DNA of 52,319 bases from an uncultured Ruminococcus sp. (GCA_902762785.1 CACWPL010000019.1:1-52319); one strand, 5' to 3'; shown: positions 15,877 through 24,984, counted from the first letter of the stretch. Program-made: numbers and translations. The notes: generated by a model from the sequence alone, not told the origin.

Positions 15877-18354
15877 ATGAAACGAACGCTCGCAGCCATG
15901 ACCGCCCTGCTCCTTTGCGGTGCGGCGATGCAGTCCCTCCCGGCATCTGCGGACTACCGCCGTGCCTCCGTCCATGACCCGTCCATCGTCAAGACCCAGG
16001 ACGGCGGGTATTACATCATCGGCTCGCACCTCGGCGCGGCCCGCTCCAATGACCTGATGAACTGGTCGCCTGCCGCGAACTCCGACCGCGGCTCGACCAA
16101 CACCACGTTCTTCAAGAACATCTACGCCGACCTCGCTGTGCCCGAGAAGTGGTCGAACACGACCGCGGGCTATAACTTGGCAGGCAACATGTGGGCGCCC
16201 GACATCATCTTTAATCAGGATATGGGCAAATACTGCATGTACCTGAGCGTCAATGGGCAGGTATGGAACTCGTCCGTCGTCCTCTGCACGGCAGACAACA
16301 TCGACGGCCCCTACACCTATCAGGGCACGATCGTCTACTCCGGCTTCACGAACGGCGCGGTCAACAATGTGAACGACACCGACGTCCCCCGTGTCCTCGG
16401 GCAGCATCCCGACATCTCCCGCTACCTCTCCAACGGCTCGTGGAACGCCGCCTATGGCACGAACGCCATCGACCCCGCCGTGTTCTATGACGAGGACGGG
16501 CAACTCTGGATGGTCTACGGCTCGTGGTTCGGCGGCATCTACATGCTCGAGCTCGACGAGAAGACCGGCCTGCGCGACTATAACGTCAAGTACGAGACGA
16601 TCCCGAACGTCTCCGATGCCTACATGGGCAGGAAGGCGGCGGGCGGCAATTACGTCTCCGGCGAGGGGCCCTATATCGAATACATGAAGGCGCCCGGGGC
16701 GGACAAGGGCTATTATTATCTCTTCGTGTCCTACGGTTTCTTCAACTCCAACGGCGGCTATAACATGCGCATCTTCCGCAGCGAGCGGCCGGACGGTCCC
16801 TATGTCGACCAGAACGGTGCCTCCGCGGTCTATCCGCGCGGCGGCGACAACATCCGCGGGAACATCGGCGAGCGCCTCATGAGCAATTACCAGTGGGGCT
16901 GCAACGACCGTCCCTTCAAGGCACAGGGGCATAATTCCGCGCTCATGGACGATGACGGGCGCCTCTATGTCATCTATCATACGAAGTTCGACGATCCCTA
17001 CGGCTTCCACGAGGTGCGCGTCCATCAGCTCATCATGAACGAGGACGGGTGGCCGACCGCCGCGGCGTATGAATTCTCCGGCGAGACGCTCTCGGAGAAG
17101 GGACATGCTGCCGCTGCCGTCGTCGGCGATTATGACTTCATCGTCCACACCCTCGACCAGCGCTTCGAGAACGAGAAGAGTGCCGACGTCGAGCGTCCGC
17201 GCAGCATCACCCTCCGGGAGGACGGCACCGTCACCGGCGACGCCTCCGGCACCTGGTCGATGCGCAGCGGGACGCCCTATATGGACATCGTCCTCGGCGA
17301 CGTGACCTACCGCGGCGCGTTCCTCGTACAGGCAGATGAATCCGCAGCGAAGACCGTCCGCATGACGTTCACGGCGACCGGGAGGAACACCTGCGTTTGG
17401 GGCAGCAAGAAGGCGCCCTATGATGCGTCCGTCGATACGGTCGACCTCCTCGATCCGCGCAGCGCCCTCGTCTACGCGCCCGACACCGCGCCGGGACACG
17501 GGACATCGCTCCGCCTCAGTGACACCGACCTGCTCAGCGGCGTGTCCTACACGATCGTCAACAAGAACAGCGGTCTGCTCCTGAGCACGCAGGATGACGC
17601 GACCGCCTCCGGCACGAACGCCGTGCAGTGGGCGAAGCACCAGAGCCCTGCGCAGGAATGGCGCATCATCGCCGACGCGGACGGATGGTGCAGGATCGTC
17701 TCCATGGCCGACGAGCGGCAGTGCCTCTCCGTTGCGGCCGTGACGGCGGAGAACGGGGCGAACGTCGAGCTCCGCACTTTCAGCGGCGGCGCCGATCAGC
17801 TCTGGCGCCTCGTCAAGACGGACGGCTATTATGGCATCGTCTCCAAGTGTGCCGATGGGAAAGCCGGTCTGGATGTGTTCGACTTCTCGCGTGAGAACGG
17901 CGGCAATTTGAATCAGTGGGAGTTCTGGGGCGGTGACTGCCAGCTCTGGCGGATCGCGCCGGTCTGCCCGGCCGTGCCGGACGGTGCCTATACGCTGACG
18001 GACATCGCCACCGGCGAGCGCACGCCCGTCACCATGACCCGTGACAACAACGGGACCTATACCATCGACAACGGCTCGTCTGCATTGCCGGGCGTCACGC
18101 TCCGCGCCGACCGCGACGGCAGCTATGCCCTGAACGGCATCTCCTATGTGATCGAGCCGCAGGCCGCTGCCTCGCCGCAGATCCGCGGTGACGTCGATGC
18201 GAACGGCGTCTTCGACCTGCGCGACGTCGTCATGATGCAGCGCTACCTCCTCTCGACCGCCGCGCTGACCGACCCGGCCGCCGGTGACCTCGACGGCGAC
18301 GGCACGCTCGACGTCTTCGACCTGGCGCGGATGAAGCGCGCGCTCTTAGCTTGA
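15877..18354 (+). CDS. Secreted GH43 arabinanase with CBM13 and dockerin
   Basis: 825 aa. Signal peptide (1-25), then a GH43 five-bladed propeller with the three catalytic-acid neighbourhoods HDPSIV (about 34), IDPAVFYD (about 197) and GEGPYIEY (about 262), a layout typical of endo-1,5-alpha-L-arabinanases (it carries the long insertions of extracellular forms such as AbnB). A GH43 C-terminal beta-sandwich follows, then a ricin-type CBM13 (repeated Q-x-W: SPAQEWRI, ADQLWRL, DCQLWRI), and a C-terminal dockerin (GDVDANGVFDLRDVV and GDLDGDGTLDVFDLARMK). It probably cuts the arabinan side chains of pectin on a cellulosome. The start is set by GGGGG 8 nt upstream and the signal peptide. Confidence 0.85.
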   Translation: MKRTLAAMTALLLCGAAMQSLPASADYRRASVHDPSIVKTQDGGYYIIGSHLGAARSNDLMNWSPAANSDRGSTNTTFFKNIYADLAVPEKWSNTTAGYNLAGNMWAPDIIFNQDMGKYCMYLSVNGQVWNSSVVLCTADNIDGPYTYQGTIVYSGFTNGAVNNVNDTDVPRVLGQHPDISRYLSNGSWNAAYGTNAIDPAVFYDEDGQLWMVYGSWFGGIYMLELDEKTGLRDYNVKYETIPNVSDAYMGRKAAGGNYVSGEGPYIEYMKAPGADKGYYYLFVSYGFFNSNGGYNMRIFRSERPDGPYVDQNGASAVYPRGGDNIRGNIGERLMSNYQWGCNDRPFKAQGHNSALMDDDGRLYVIYHTKFDDPYGFHEVRVHQLIMNEDGWPTAAAYEFSGETLSEKGHAAAAVVGDYDFIVHTLDQRFENEKSADVERPRSITLREDGTVTGDASGTWSMRSGTPYMDIVLGDVTYRGAFLVQADESAAKTVRMTFTATGRNTCVWGSKKAPYDASVDTVDLLDPRSALVYAPDTAPGHGTSLRLSDTDLLSGVSYTIVNKNSGLLLSTQDDATASGTNAVQWAKHQSPAQEWRIIADADGWCRIVSMADERQCLSVAAVTAENGANVELRTFSGGADQLWRLVKTDGYYGIVSKCADGKAGLDVFDFSRENGGNLNQWEFWGGDCQLWRIAPVCPAVPDGAYTLTDIATGERTPVTMTRDNNGTYTIDNGSSALPGVTLRADRDGSYALNGISYVIEPQAAASPQIRGDVDANGVFDLRDVVMMQRYLLSTAALTDPAAGDLDGDGTLDVFDLARMKRALLA

Positions 18355-18378
18355 CTTCTTCATAATACCCCTTTACGG

Positions 18379-18412
18379 CCCGCTCTGCTCCCATGCTGAG
18401 CGGGTCTTTTTT
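18379..18412 (+). terminator. Terminator after the arabinanase gene
   Basis: CCCGCTC/GAGCGGG stem with a 12-nt loop, then TCTTTTTT. Confidence 0.9.
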
Positions 18413-18473
18413 GCGTCACAGCGCGATCACCGACATGACGGATCCAGAGATCGTTACGATGGATCTTGGGGTA

Positions 18474-18526
18474 TTGACACAGCGTCAGGATCGTGGTATA
18501 CTATAGATAATGACACATTGTCAGAA
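18474..18526 (+). promoter_or_regulatory. Promoter with paired TGAC-N5-GTCA operators
   Basis: TTGACA (18474-18479), 17-bp spacer, TATACT (18497-18502). Two copies of TGACACAnnGTCAG lie at 18475-18488, overlapping the -35, and 18511-18524, overlapping the start point. Each is an inverted repeat (TGAC...GTCA), and the copies are 36 bp apart. This is the classic layout for a dimeric repressor. Confidence 0.6.
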
Positions 18527-18547
18527 TGCTTTTCTAGGAGGGATACG

Positions 18548-19585
18548 ATGCAGTACACGACACTTGGCAGGACCGACCTGCGCGTCTCACGGATCTGCAT
18601 GGGATGCATGGGCTTCGGCGACGCCCAGAACGGACAGCATTCCTGGACCGTCGACGAGGAGAAGACGCGCGAGATCATCCGCCGCGGCCTCGACCTCGGC
18701 GTGAACTTCTACGACACCGCCATCGCCTACCAGTCCGGCACGAGCGAGCAGTATGTCGGCCGCGCGCTGCGGGACTTTGCAAAGCGGGACGAGGTCGTCG
18801 TTGCGACGAAGTTCCTGCCGCGCACGCCCGACGAGATCGCCGCCGGGATCACCGGCCAGCAGCACATCGCCCGGATGCTCGACAAGAGCCTCCAGAATCT
18901 CGGCATGGATCATGTCGATCTCTACATCTATCATATGTGGGACTGGAACACGCCGATCTATGACATCCTCGACGGGCTGAACACTGCCGTCAAGGCGGGG
19001 AAAGTCCGCTATATCGGCATCTCCAACTGCTACGCATGGCAGCTTGCGAAGGCGAACGCGCTCGCGGAGCGGGAGGGCTTCGCGCAGTTCGTGAGCGTAC
19101 AGGGGCACTATAACCTGATCTTCCGCGAGGAGGAGCGCGAGATGGCGATGCTCTGCGCGGAGGACGGCATCGCGATGACGCCCTACAGTGCGCTCGCGAG
19201 CGGACGCCTCGCCCGTCTCCCCGGTGAGACGACCAAGCGCGCCGCCGAGGACAGCTACGCGCGCTTCAAGTACGATGCCACCCAGGCGCAGGACGAGGTC
19301 ATCATCCGCCGCGTGGCCGAGATCGCGGAGCGGCGCGGCGTTTCCATGACGGAGGTCTCGCTGGCGTGGCTGCTGACGAAGGTGACGGCCCCGATCGTCG
19401 GCGCGACGAAGCTCCACCACATCGAGGGCGCCGCGAAGGCCGTCGACCTCGTGCTCACGGACGAGGAGGCCGCCTATCTGGAGGCGCCCTACGTCCCCCA
19501 CCCGCTCGCAGGCGTCATGGCGCAGAACAAGCCCGCCAACAAGGACGAGAAGCATGTCTGGACGACCGGCGCGCAGAAGATCTGA
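18548..19585 (+). CDS. Aldo/keto reductase
   Basis: 345 aa. NADPH-dependent AKR (beta/alpha barrel). Shows GVNFYDTAIAYQSG (catalytic Asp/Tyr region), ATKFLPR (Lys), LDKSLQNLGMDHVDLYIYHMWD (His), IGISNCYAWQL and a C-terminal PIVGATKLHHIEGAAKAVD cofactor-binding segment. Related to YdhF/YajO-type oxidoreductases. AGGAGGG precedes the ATG at 18548, so the longer frame to 18518 is not used. Its tandem operators suggest induction by a small molecule. Substrate unknown. Confidence 0.9.
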   Translation: MQYTTLGRTDLRVSRICMGCMGFGDAQNGQHSWTVDEEKTREIIRRGLDLGVNFYDTAIAYQSGTSEQYVGRALRDFAKRDEVVVATKFLPRTPDEIAAGITGQQHIARMLDKSLQNLGMDHVDLYIYHMWDWNTPIYDILDGLNTAVKAGKVRYIGISNCYAWQLAKANALAEREGFAQFVSVQGHYNLIFREEEREMAMLCAEDGIAMTPYSALASGRLARLPGETTKRAAEDSYARFKYDATQAQDEVIIRRVAEIAERRGVSMTEVSLAWLLTKVTAPIVGATKLHHIEGAAKAVDLVLTDEEAAYLEAPYVPHPLAGVMAQNKPANKDEKHVWTTGAQKI

Positions 19586-19814
19586 TGACAAGAACGGATG
19601 CAGGACACGCGCCTGCATCGGCGTTCCTTTGGAGCAGCTTCGCCTTGCTGATCGTCCTCCTCGACGCCATGGTCTTCATGCATGACGCCTCCACCCGAAC
19701 TACCAGACGGCCGCCTCCGGCTATGCGATGATCACGACCATGGCCACCATGCTCGCCGCCGCCGCGCTCGAGGACAGCACGTTCTCCATCGAGATCAATG
19801 TCTCAACCCCCTAA
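19585..19814 (+). pseudogene. Frameshifted small membrane protein gene
   Basis: ATG overlaps the reductase stop (TGATG). The first frame (to 19731) gives 48 residues with one hydrophobic helix (FLWSSFALLIVLLDAMVFM). Near 19695 a second frame continues plausibly (YQTAASGYAMITTMATMLAAAALEDST...), stopping at TAA 19812. The join would make a ~75-residue protein with two hydrophobic segments. Either a decayed gene or a one-base sequence error; family unrecognised. Confidence 0.35.
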
Positions 19815-19820
19815 AACGAC

Positions 19821-19848
19821 GAAAAGCAGGCCTTTCGGCCTGCTTTTC
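19821..19848. terminator. Bidirectional terminator
   Basis: Perfect 12-bp stem GAAAAGCAGGCC/GGCCTGCTTTTC with a TTTC loop. A- and T-tracts flank it, so it serves both the plus-strand reductase region and the minus-strand gene that ends at 19857. Confidence 0.9.
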
Positions 19849-19856
19849 TATGGACA

Positions 19857-20462
19857 TCAGGACAGCTCGCTGTCCGCCTCGATGCGCGCCTGCATCTCCT
19901 GCGTCCAACCGTCCCGCAGCGAGAAGCCGATCGTGGACAGCGAGGTGAGGAGGTGGCCGTCGTCATCATCGAGGACGCCATAGGTGATGTCGACCCCGTT
20001 CGACTCGAGGCGGATCACCGACTCCCAGACCATGCGGTACTCATTGCATGCGATGATCGCCGGCAGATCCGGTAACGAGTACATGCGCTCCAAACGCTCC
20101 GTGCGCACTGACAAGCACCGGAAGAGCTCGGAGATGTCGTACCACTCCTGCAAGGAGCAGTAGTGGAGCACCTCGCCGGGCACGTCCACATCGGTGAACG
20201 GCTCGTAGACCGCGGCCGGGTCGAAGCCCTCCTCGCGCAGCAGCCGGTCCACAGCGGCCCGGCCGATGGTCACGTCAGACGCCAGCGTCCCGCTCTTGAG
20301 GTCCTTGGACGTGATCAGCGTCCCGTCGTCCGTCAGCGCGATCATCCCGGAGATGAGAAGGCGGATGGTGGGCAGGTCCAGGTCAAGGTGCAGCGCGATG
20401 GCCTCCTCCTGGTCAGGCAGGAGGATCCCCTCAAAAGGCAGATGCAGATGCAGCATGAACAT
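19857..20462 (-). CDS. Unknown protein A of a duplicated pair
   Basis: 201 aa (or 199 if the second ATG, 20456, is used; that one has better spacing from GGAAGG). Soluble, acidic, no signal peptide. About half of its residues agree with the gene at 20663: shared blocks include HLDLDL, GMIALTDDGTL, ASDVTIGRAAV, MYSLPDLPAIIACNEYRM and a C-terminal SLRDGWTQEMQAR. No family is recognised. It has its own promoter and terminator. Confidence 0.7.
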   Translation of the reverse strand: MFMLHLHLPFEGILLPDQEEAIALHLDLDLPTIRLLISGMIALTDDGTLITSKDLKSGTLASDVTIGRAAVDRLLREEGFDPAAVYEPFTDVDVPGEVLHYCSLQEWYDISELFRCLSVRTERLERMYSLPDLPAIIACNEYRMVWESVIRLESNGVDITYGVLDDDDGHLLTSLSTIGFSLRDGWTQEMQARIEADSELS

Positions 20463-20515
20463 CCCTTCCTTTCCTTGGGCGGCGCACCCCTCTCTGTTGG
20501 GGGTGGTAATTTTTA

Positions 20516-20544
20516 ATTATACCACATTTTGAAAGATGTGTCAA
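20516..20544 (-). promoter_or_regulatory. Promoter of unknown gene A
   Basis: Minus-strand TTGACA (20544-20539), 17-bp spacer, TATAAT (20521-20516). The 5' leader contains a CACCCCC...GGGGTG hairpin and an AAGGAAGGG site, both shared with gene B. Confidence 0.85.
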
Positions 20545-20599
20545 GCCTATTTATCAATAAAGTATTTGCGATATTTTGTCTATTATTGATATAGAATGA

Positions 20600-20629
20600 A
20601 CATCTCCCCCGCGTCTGCGAGGGAGATGT
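20600..20629 (-). terminator. Hairpin terminator of unknown gene B
   Basis: Minus-strand ACATCTCCC and GGGAGATGT arms around CGCAGACGCG, ending in TTCATTC. Nearly identical to the hairpin at 21406, so the duplication included it. Confidence 0.6.
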
Positions 20630-20662
20630 GCTCATCCGATCGGGTGTCAGGTCTTTTTCGTG

Positions 20663-21268
20663 CTAGTCCTGCTCCTCGCCGTCCTCCTCGGCGAAGCGCG
20701 CCCGCATCTCCTCCGACCATCCGTCCCGCACAGAATAGCCGATCGAAGACAGGGAGAAGTCGGGGAGCGCGCGGTCATCGACCTGATCAATGTCTCGGTA
20801 ACTATTCGTATCGAGCTTGACCACCGCCTCCCAGAGCATCCGGTACTCGTTGCACACGATGATCGCCGGGAGATCCGGCAACGACAGCATACGCTCACAT
20901 CTCGACACCCGGGACTCCACGGTCACGAACAGCACGGAGAGGTAATACCACTGCTCCGGCGTGCACTGACGGAGCACCTCGTAAGGCATGATCACGGCAC
21001 GCAGCGGCTCACAGATGTCCTCGAGCGCGATGCCCTCCGCCGCCAGCAGCTTCTTCACCGCCGCCGTGCCGATGGTCACCTCGGACGCCACCGTCCCCTC
21101 CGGGAGCTCGCTTTGCGGGACCAGCGATCCGTCATCGGTCAGTGCGAGCATCCCGGTGATGAGCAGGTGCGCTCTCCACAGGTCCAGATCCAGGTGCTCC
21201 GCGATGATCTCCTCATCAGCAGGCAGGAGGAGCCCCTCCTCGGGCATTTGTACGAACAACATGCACAT
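20663..21268 (-). CDS. Unknown protein B of a duplicated pair
   Basis: 201 aa (199 if it starts at 21262). Paralogue of the gene at 19857, with the same blocks HLDLDL, GMLALTDDGSL, ASEVTIGTAAV, MLSLPDLPAIIVCNEYRM and SVRDGWSEEMRAR. The longer open frame up to 21457 is excluded because the promoter and ribosome site lie inside it. Unknown function; soluble and acidic, ending EEDGEEQD. Confidence 0.7.
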   Translation of the reverse strand: MCMLFVQMPEEGLLLPADEEIIAEHLDLDLWRAHLLITGMLALTDDGSLVPQSELPEGTVASEVTIGTAAVKKLLAAEGIALEDICEPLRAVIMPYEVLRQCTPEQWYYLSVLFVTVESRVSRCERMLSLPDLPAIIVCNEYRMLWEAVVKLDTNSYRDIDQVDDRALPDFSLSSIGYSVRDGWSEEMRARFAEEDGEEQD

Positions 21269-21317
21269 CCCTTCCTTTCCTCGGTCGCCCCCCCTCTTTT
21301 GGGGGTGGTAATTATTT

Positions 21318-21346
21318 ATTGTAGCATATTTTGATGCGATCGTCAA
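21318..21346 (-). promoter_or_regulatory. Promoter of unknown gene B
   Basis: Minus-strand TTGACG (21346-21341), 17-bp spacer, TACAAT (21323-21318). The leader has a CCCCC/GGGGG hairpin as in gene A; box sequences are weaker than in A. Confidence 0.75.
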
Positions 21347-21405
21347 GCCGGCATGTTCCATAAGATCGTTGTCGAGATCTGTGTGATATTGACGAAGATC
21401 AAACA

Positions 21406-21435
21406 GCATCTCCCCCGTGTCTGCGAGGGAGATGC
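21406..21435 (-). terminator. Hairpin after the pectate lyase gene
   Basis: GCATCTCCC/GGGAGATGC arms. Almost the same sequence as 20600-20629. Confidence 0.55.
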
Positions 21436-21453
21436 CTTGTGTTCTTGAAGATG

Positions 21454-24400
21454 TCACTTGACCGGGAGGACGACGAGCTTGACGACGGCCTTGAGGATGT
21501 TGAGCGCGTCGGTCGTGTCGATCGCGCCGTTGCAGTCGACATCGGCGTTGGTCTTGCCCATATCCCCGAGCTTGAGGCTGCCGAGCAGGCTCTTGTTGAT
21601 CGCGATGACGTCCATGATGTCGACCACGCCGCTCTCATCGGCATCGCCGTAGAGGATGGCAACGGGCACGGTCGGCTCTTCCGTCGGCTCAGTGTCGGGC
21701 TCGGTCGGCACGGTGTCAGGCTCGGTCGGCACGGTGTCGGGCTCGGTCGGCACGGTGTCAGGCTCGGTCGGCACGGTATCAGGCTCGGTCGGCTCGACGG
21801 CCTGCGGCGCGACGTATACCATATAATTGATGCACTGATAGGACTGCTCGTTCGAGCCGAGGGTCACGGTCTCGCCCGCGTTGAAGTCCGCCTTGTAGAC
21901 GGTGAAGGAGACATCGTTCGAGGTCGCGGCGGTCAGGTCAGTGGCCGTGTAGCCTGTCATCCAGGAGGGGACTTTCTCTACGCGCGTATCGAGCGCGATG
22001 TAGACGGTGATGTCCTCCCCTGCCGTGAAGGTCGCCATATCGGTCGGGTCGGTGACGAGCTTGGAGTCGCACGCGGTAAGGATGGTCTCGGCATCCTCCA
22101 GACCGGCCGGGACTGCCGTGAGGGTGAAGTCGCGGTCGCCAAAGGCCTTGCTGCCGACAGTCGGCGCGCCGGCGATCGACCAGAGCGTGTCACGCGCGGT
22201 GTCCAGGATCTGCAGGGACTTCACATACTGCCCCTCCAGCGGGATGCGGTCGGCGCCGAAGGTGAGCCAGTTCATGTTGACGAGGTAGCCCTCGCCGCCC
22301 GTGAAGCGGACGTAGACAGTATGCCGACCGGTCACGGTGGGGATGTTGCAGGAGGCCGTCGACCATTCGTTCCAGCTCCCGGCGCCGGTGAAATGCAGCG
22401 TCGCGGCGGGCGTGCCGATCTGGTCGAGATGGAGCTCGAGGTCGGCGTCGTTGCCGGCCAGACGGGCAAAGAAGCTCTTGGCACCGCTGCCGAAGTCGAC
22501 GTTCTTGAAGCAGATCCAGTCGCCGTCCTCGACATAGGCGACCTGCTCGCCGCCGTCCTCATCGGCACATTCCTGCATCTGGATGCCGTTCATACTGTCG
22601 TGATCCTCGGCCTCGATGCGCGAGAAAGCGTCGATCGTGCGGACATTGCCGTTGAACGCCACGGGGTCGCCCGCCAGCTCGTTGAGGTAGAGCTCAAGGT
22701 TGGTGTAGTCGTCCGCGGAGAGGGAGACGATCGCGCCGTCGGAGGCGTCGTTCGCGTCCAGACCATGCTCGTTCTCCCAGAGATCGGGCATACCGTCGCG
22801 GTCGGTATCGGCCGCAGCCGTGCCGCTCTTGAAGGTGGAGCTGTTCGGATAGCCGCCGACATCCGTCTGCGAGTCGATGATGCCCTGGAGGCCGTCGCGG
22901 CTTCCCTTGAAGTGCGTGGTGCCGTTCGTGACCTCGTCATGGTAGCGGGAGTCGATGTAGTCGAGGGCGGGGACGTTCGCGCCTGCGCCGCTCGTGTTGT
23001 CGATGACGCGCTTGTAGGCTGCCTCGGCGGAGTCGAGGGCGATGTAGTTCTCGAACCAGGGCGAATTGCTGCGGATGGTCGCGGCGCTGGCATTGCCCTT
23101 GTTGCCGCAGACGGCCTTTCCGCTCGACCACTCGTCCGCGCTCGCGGCGATCAGGGTCGAGCCGTTCTGCGCGACCTTCATATTGCCGGACGCGTAGAGC
23201 ATCTGCATGTCGGTGGTGTTCAGCTCATTGCCGTCCACGGAGACGAGGTGCAGCGAGGTGTTGGACACGGGGCCGGCCTTGTAGTAGTTGTTGACGAACT
23301 GCACGCGCCGTGCGCCGCCGTCCGTGGTACGGTCGCGCCAGTTGTAGACGACATTGTTGGAGATGTCGAGCTGGCCGCCATAGGTGGTGCCATCCTGTTC
23401 CATGGCACCGGCGAGCGACCAGTTGCGGCCGGTATTATTGATGAGCAGATTATGATGGAACGACCCGGTGAAGCCGCCGATCGAGGCCGCGAACGCGTGG
23501 CGCTCGACATCGCTGCGGTCTGCCGCATTATAGTGGACGGAATTGTTCAGCGACTCGCCGATGATGTTCCACTGGAACGTCAGGTTGGCGGCACTTCTCG
23601 AGGAGAAACCCTCGTCCGTCGCCCACGAGATCGAGCAGTGATCGACGATGGAGTGGTTGCAGGAGCTCATGCCCATGCCGCCGTGCGAGGAGCCGTTCAT
23701 GTCGCCGACGCGCACGCGCACGTCACGGATGACCACGTCCCACGCCCCCATCGCGCCGAAGTCGTAGTTGATGAGCGTGATGCCGTCGCCCGGGGCGGTC
23801 TGTCCGGCGACATAGACATCGCCGCCGTCCTCCGGGATGCAGAGCGTGTCCTTGAGCGCGATCACGCCGCCGACGTCAAAGACGATCGTCCTGGCGCCCT
23901 TGAGCGTCTGGAGGCCGTAGCGGAGGGAGCCCTCCTTGCCGTCGTCATTGAGATTCGTCACATGGTACACATAGCCGCCCCGGCCGCCGCGGGCAAAGCG
24001 CCCGTAGCCCTCGGCCGTGGGGAAGGCGATCCGCGCGATCTGGAAGCTGTAGACGGCACCCTTGGTGACGCTGCCGTCCTTGTTCACCTCGTCCACGCGC
24101 CAATAATAGGTGGGGATGGAGGAATAGCTCTCGTCGAGCGCGAACTTGGTATTTGAAACGTTCCCCTTGAATTCCGGCGACGACTTGGTCGCTGCGGCCA
24201 CGCTGCCCGCATCGGTACCGATGTAGACATCATGGCTGGCCGCATTCGCGCCGGCTGTCCAGGTCAGGCCCTTGGAAGCATCCAAATGCTTTTCCTGGTC
24301 AGCCGGGGAGATACGGCTGATAGAATGAAAGGGATCGGCTCCGTCGATCTCGAACCCGTTGAGCCACGGGGTATTGAGGGACCCATTGCCCTCGGCGATG

Positions 24401-24984
24401 ATCTCGATGGTGGCGGAGGTACCAGTGAAGGTACCGAAGGCCATGCCGGCGTCATCGCTGCTGGCGGGATTCGTCGGGCACTTGACGCCCGTCGCGACCG
24501 TCGTGCCATTGATCTTGACGGTCAGCGTGCTGTTGGTGACGTTGCGGTCGGCACAGGCGTGCCAGGTCTGGATGGAGTGGGTGCCGTTCGAGAGGCCGCT
24601 CAGCTCGAGCTTGAGGCTCGGATTCCCTGTAGCATCCTTGATCTTGGCGCCGTCCATCGTGAGGGTGGGGGTGCGCTCGATGTCCTGGTACTGGAGGAAC
24701 TTGTTGTTGACCAGATCCACCGACCCCGATCCGCCGCTCGAGAGCTTGCAGGTGATGCCGTCCACCGTGTAGGTATAGGTGCCGTCCACGAGCCAGTTCT
24801 CGGCATTCTTGCTGTAGGAGGCCTTGCGGCCGTCGTTCTTGTTGATGTCCACGCGGATGCGCCCTGCCGTCCCGGCAGCCTCGGCGGTCACAGGTGCTGT
24901 CGCCATGCCGCCGAGCATCGTCGCGGACATCGCCGCGGCCGTGAGCCATGCAAGGGCGCGCCGCATCGTCTTCGTTTGCTTCAT
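21454..24984 (-). CDS. Very large secreted pectate lyase with CBM6 and dockerin
   Basis: 1176 aa. Signal peptide (about 1-38); a malectin/CBM-like module (GRIRVDINKNDGRKASY...); a fibronectin-III-like module (about 235-320); a right-handed parallel beta-helix of the pectate lyase type (AFPTAEGYGRFARGGRGG, NDDGKEGSLRYGL, VIRDVRVRVGD, SIVDHCSISWATDEGFS, FHHNLLINNTGRN), about 325-690; a Ca-binding DTDRDGMPDLWENEHGLD segment; a CBM6 (RIEAEDHDSMNG..., about 788-915); an Ig-like region; a TEPDTVP repeat linker; and a C-terminal dockerin (GDADESGVVDIMDVI and ADVDCNGAIDTTDAL). It should cleave polygalacturonan while attached to a scaffold. ATG at 24984 is preceded by GGAGGGG and begins the signal peptide. 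Confidence 0.85.
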   Translation of the reverse strand: MKQTKTMRRALAWLTAAAMSATMLGGMATAPVTAEAAGTAGRIRVDINKNDGRKASYSKNAENWLVDGTYTYTVDGITCKLSSGGSGSVDLVNNKFLQYQDIERTPTLTMDGAKIKDATGNPSLKLELSGLSNGTHSIQTWHACADRNVTNSTLTVKINGTTVATGVKCPTNPASSDDAGMAFGTFTGTSATIEIIAEGNGSLNTPWLNGFEIDGADPFHSISRISPADQEKHLDASKGLTWTAGANAASHDVYIGTDAGSVAAATKSSPEFKGNVSNTKFALDESYSSIPTYYWRVDEVNKDGSVTKGAVYSFQIARIAFPTAEGYGRFARGGRGGYVYHVTNLNDDGKEGSLRYGLQTLKGARTIVFDVGGVIALKDTLCIPEDGGDVYVAGQTAPGDGITLINYDFGAMGAWDVVIRDVRVRVGDMNGSSHGGMGMSSCNHSIVDHCSISWATDEGFSSRSAANLTFQWNIIGESLNNSVHYNAADRSDVERHAFAASIGGFTGSFHHNLLINNTGRNWSLAGAMEQDGTTYGGQLDISNNVVYNWRDRTTDGGARRVQFVNNYYKAGPVSNTSLHLVSVDGNELNTTDMQMLYASGNMKVAQNGSTLIAASADEWSSGKAVCGNKGNASAATIRSNSPWFENYIALDSAEAAYKRVIDNTSGAGANVPALDYIDSRYHDEVTNGTTHFKGSRDGLQGIIDSQTDVGGYPNSSTFKSGTAAADTDRDGMPDLWENEHGLDANDASDGAIVSLSADDYTNLELYLNELAGDPVAFNGNVRTIDAFSRIEAEDHDSMNGIQMQECADEDGGEQVAYVEDGDWICFKNVDFGSGAKSFFARLAGNDADLELHLDQIGTPAATLHFTGAGSWNEWSTASCNIPTVTGRHTVYVRFTGGEGYLVNMNWLTFGADRIPLEGQYVKSLQILDTARDTLWSIAGAPTVGSKAFGDRDFTLTAVPAGLEDAETILTACDSKLVTDPTDMATFTAGEDITVYIALDTRVEKVPSWMTGYTATDLTAATSNDVSFTVYKADFNAGETVTLGSNEQSYQCINYMVYVAPQAVEPTEPDTVPTEPDTVPTEPDTVPTEPDTVPTEPDTEPTEEPTVPVAILYGDADESGVVDIMDVIAINKSLLGSLKLGDMGKTNADVDCNGAIDTTDALNILKAVVKLVVLPVK
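21685..21797 (-). repeat. 21-bp tandem repeat encoding the TEPDTVP linker
   Basis: About five copies of a 21-bp unit (plus-strand form GTGTCAGGCTCGGTCGGCAC plus G) encode a Pro/Thr/acidic linker just before the dockerin. Copy number in such repeats is prone to change. Confidence 0.85.

Noticed and set aside
19857-21268. Assignment of the duplicated pair to a known family
   Set aside because: Short stretches vaguely recall RNA polymerase beta' or signalling proteins but nothing diagnostic is present.
21439-24156. 905-codon plus-strand frame opposite the pectate lyase
   Set aside because: A GC-rich shadow: Val/Asp/Gly/Arg-rich without motifs, no ribosome site, and antisense to a protein with clear domains. 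The same holds for other long antisense frames, for example 11035-12615, 15571-17640 and 5346-7472.
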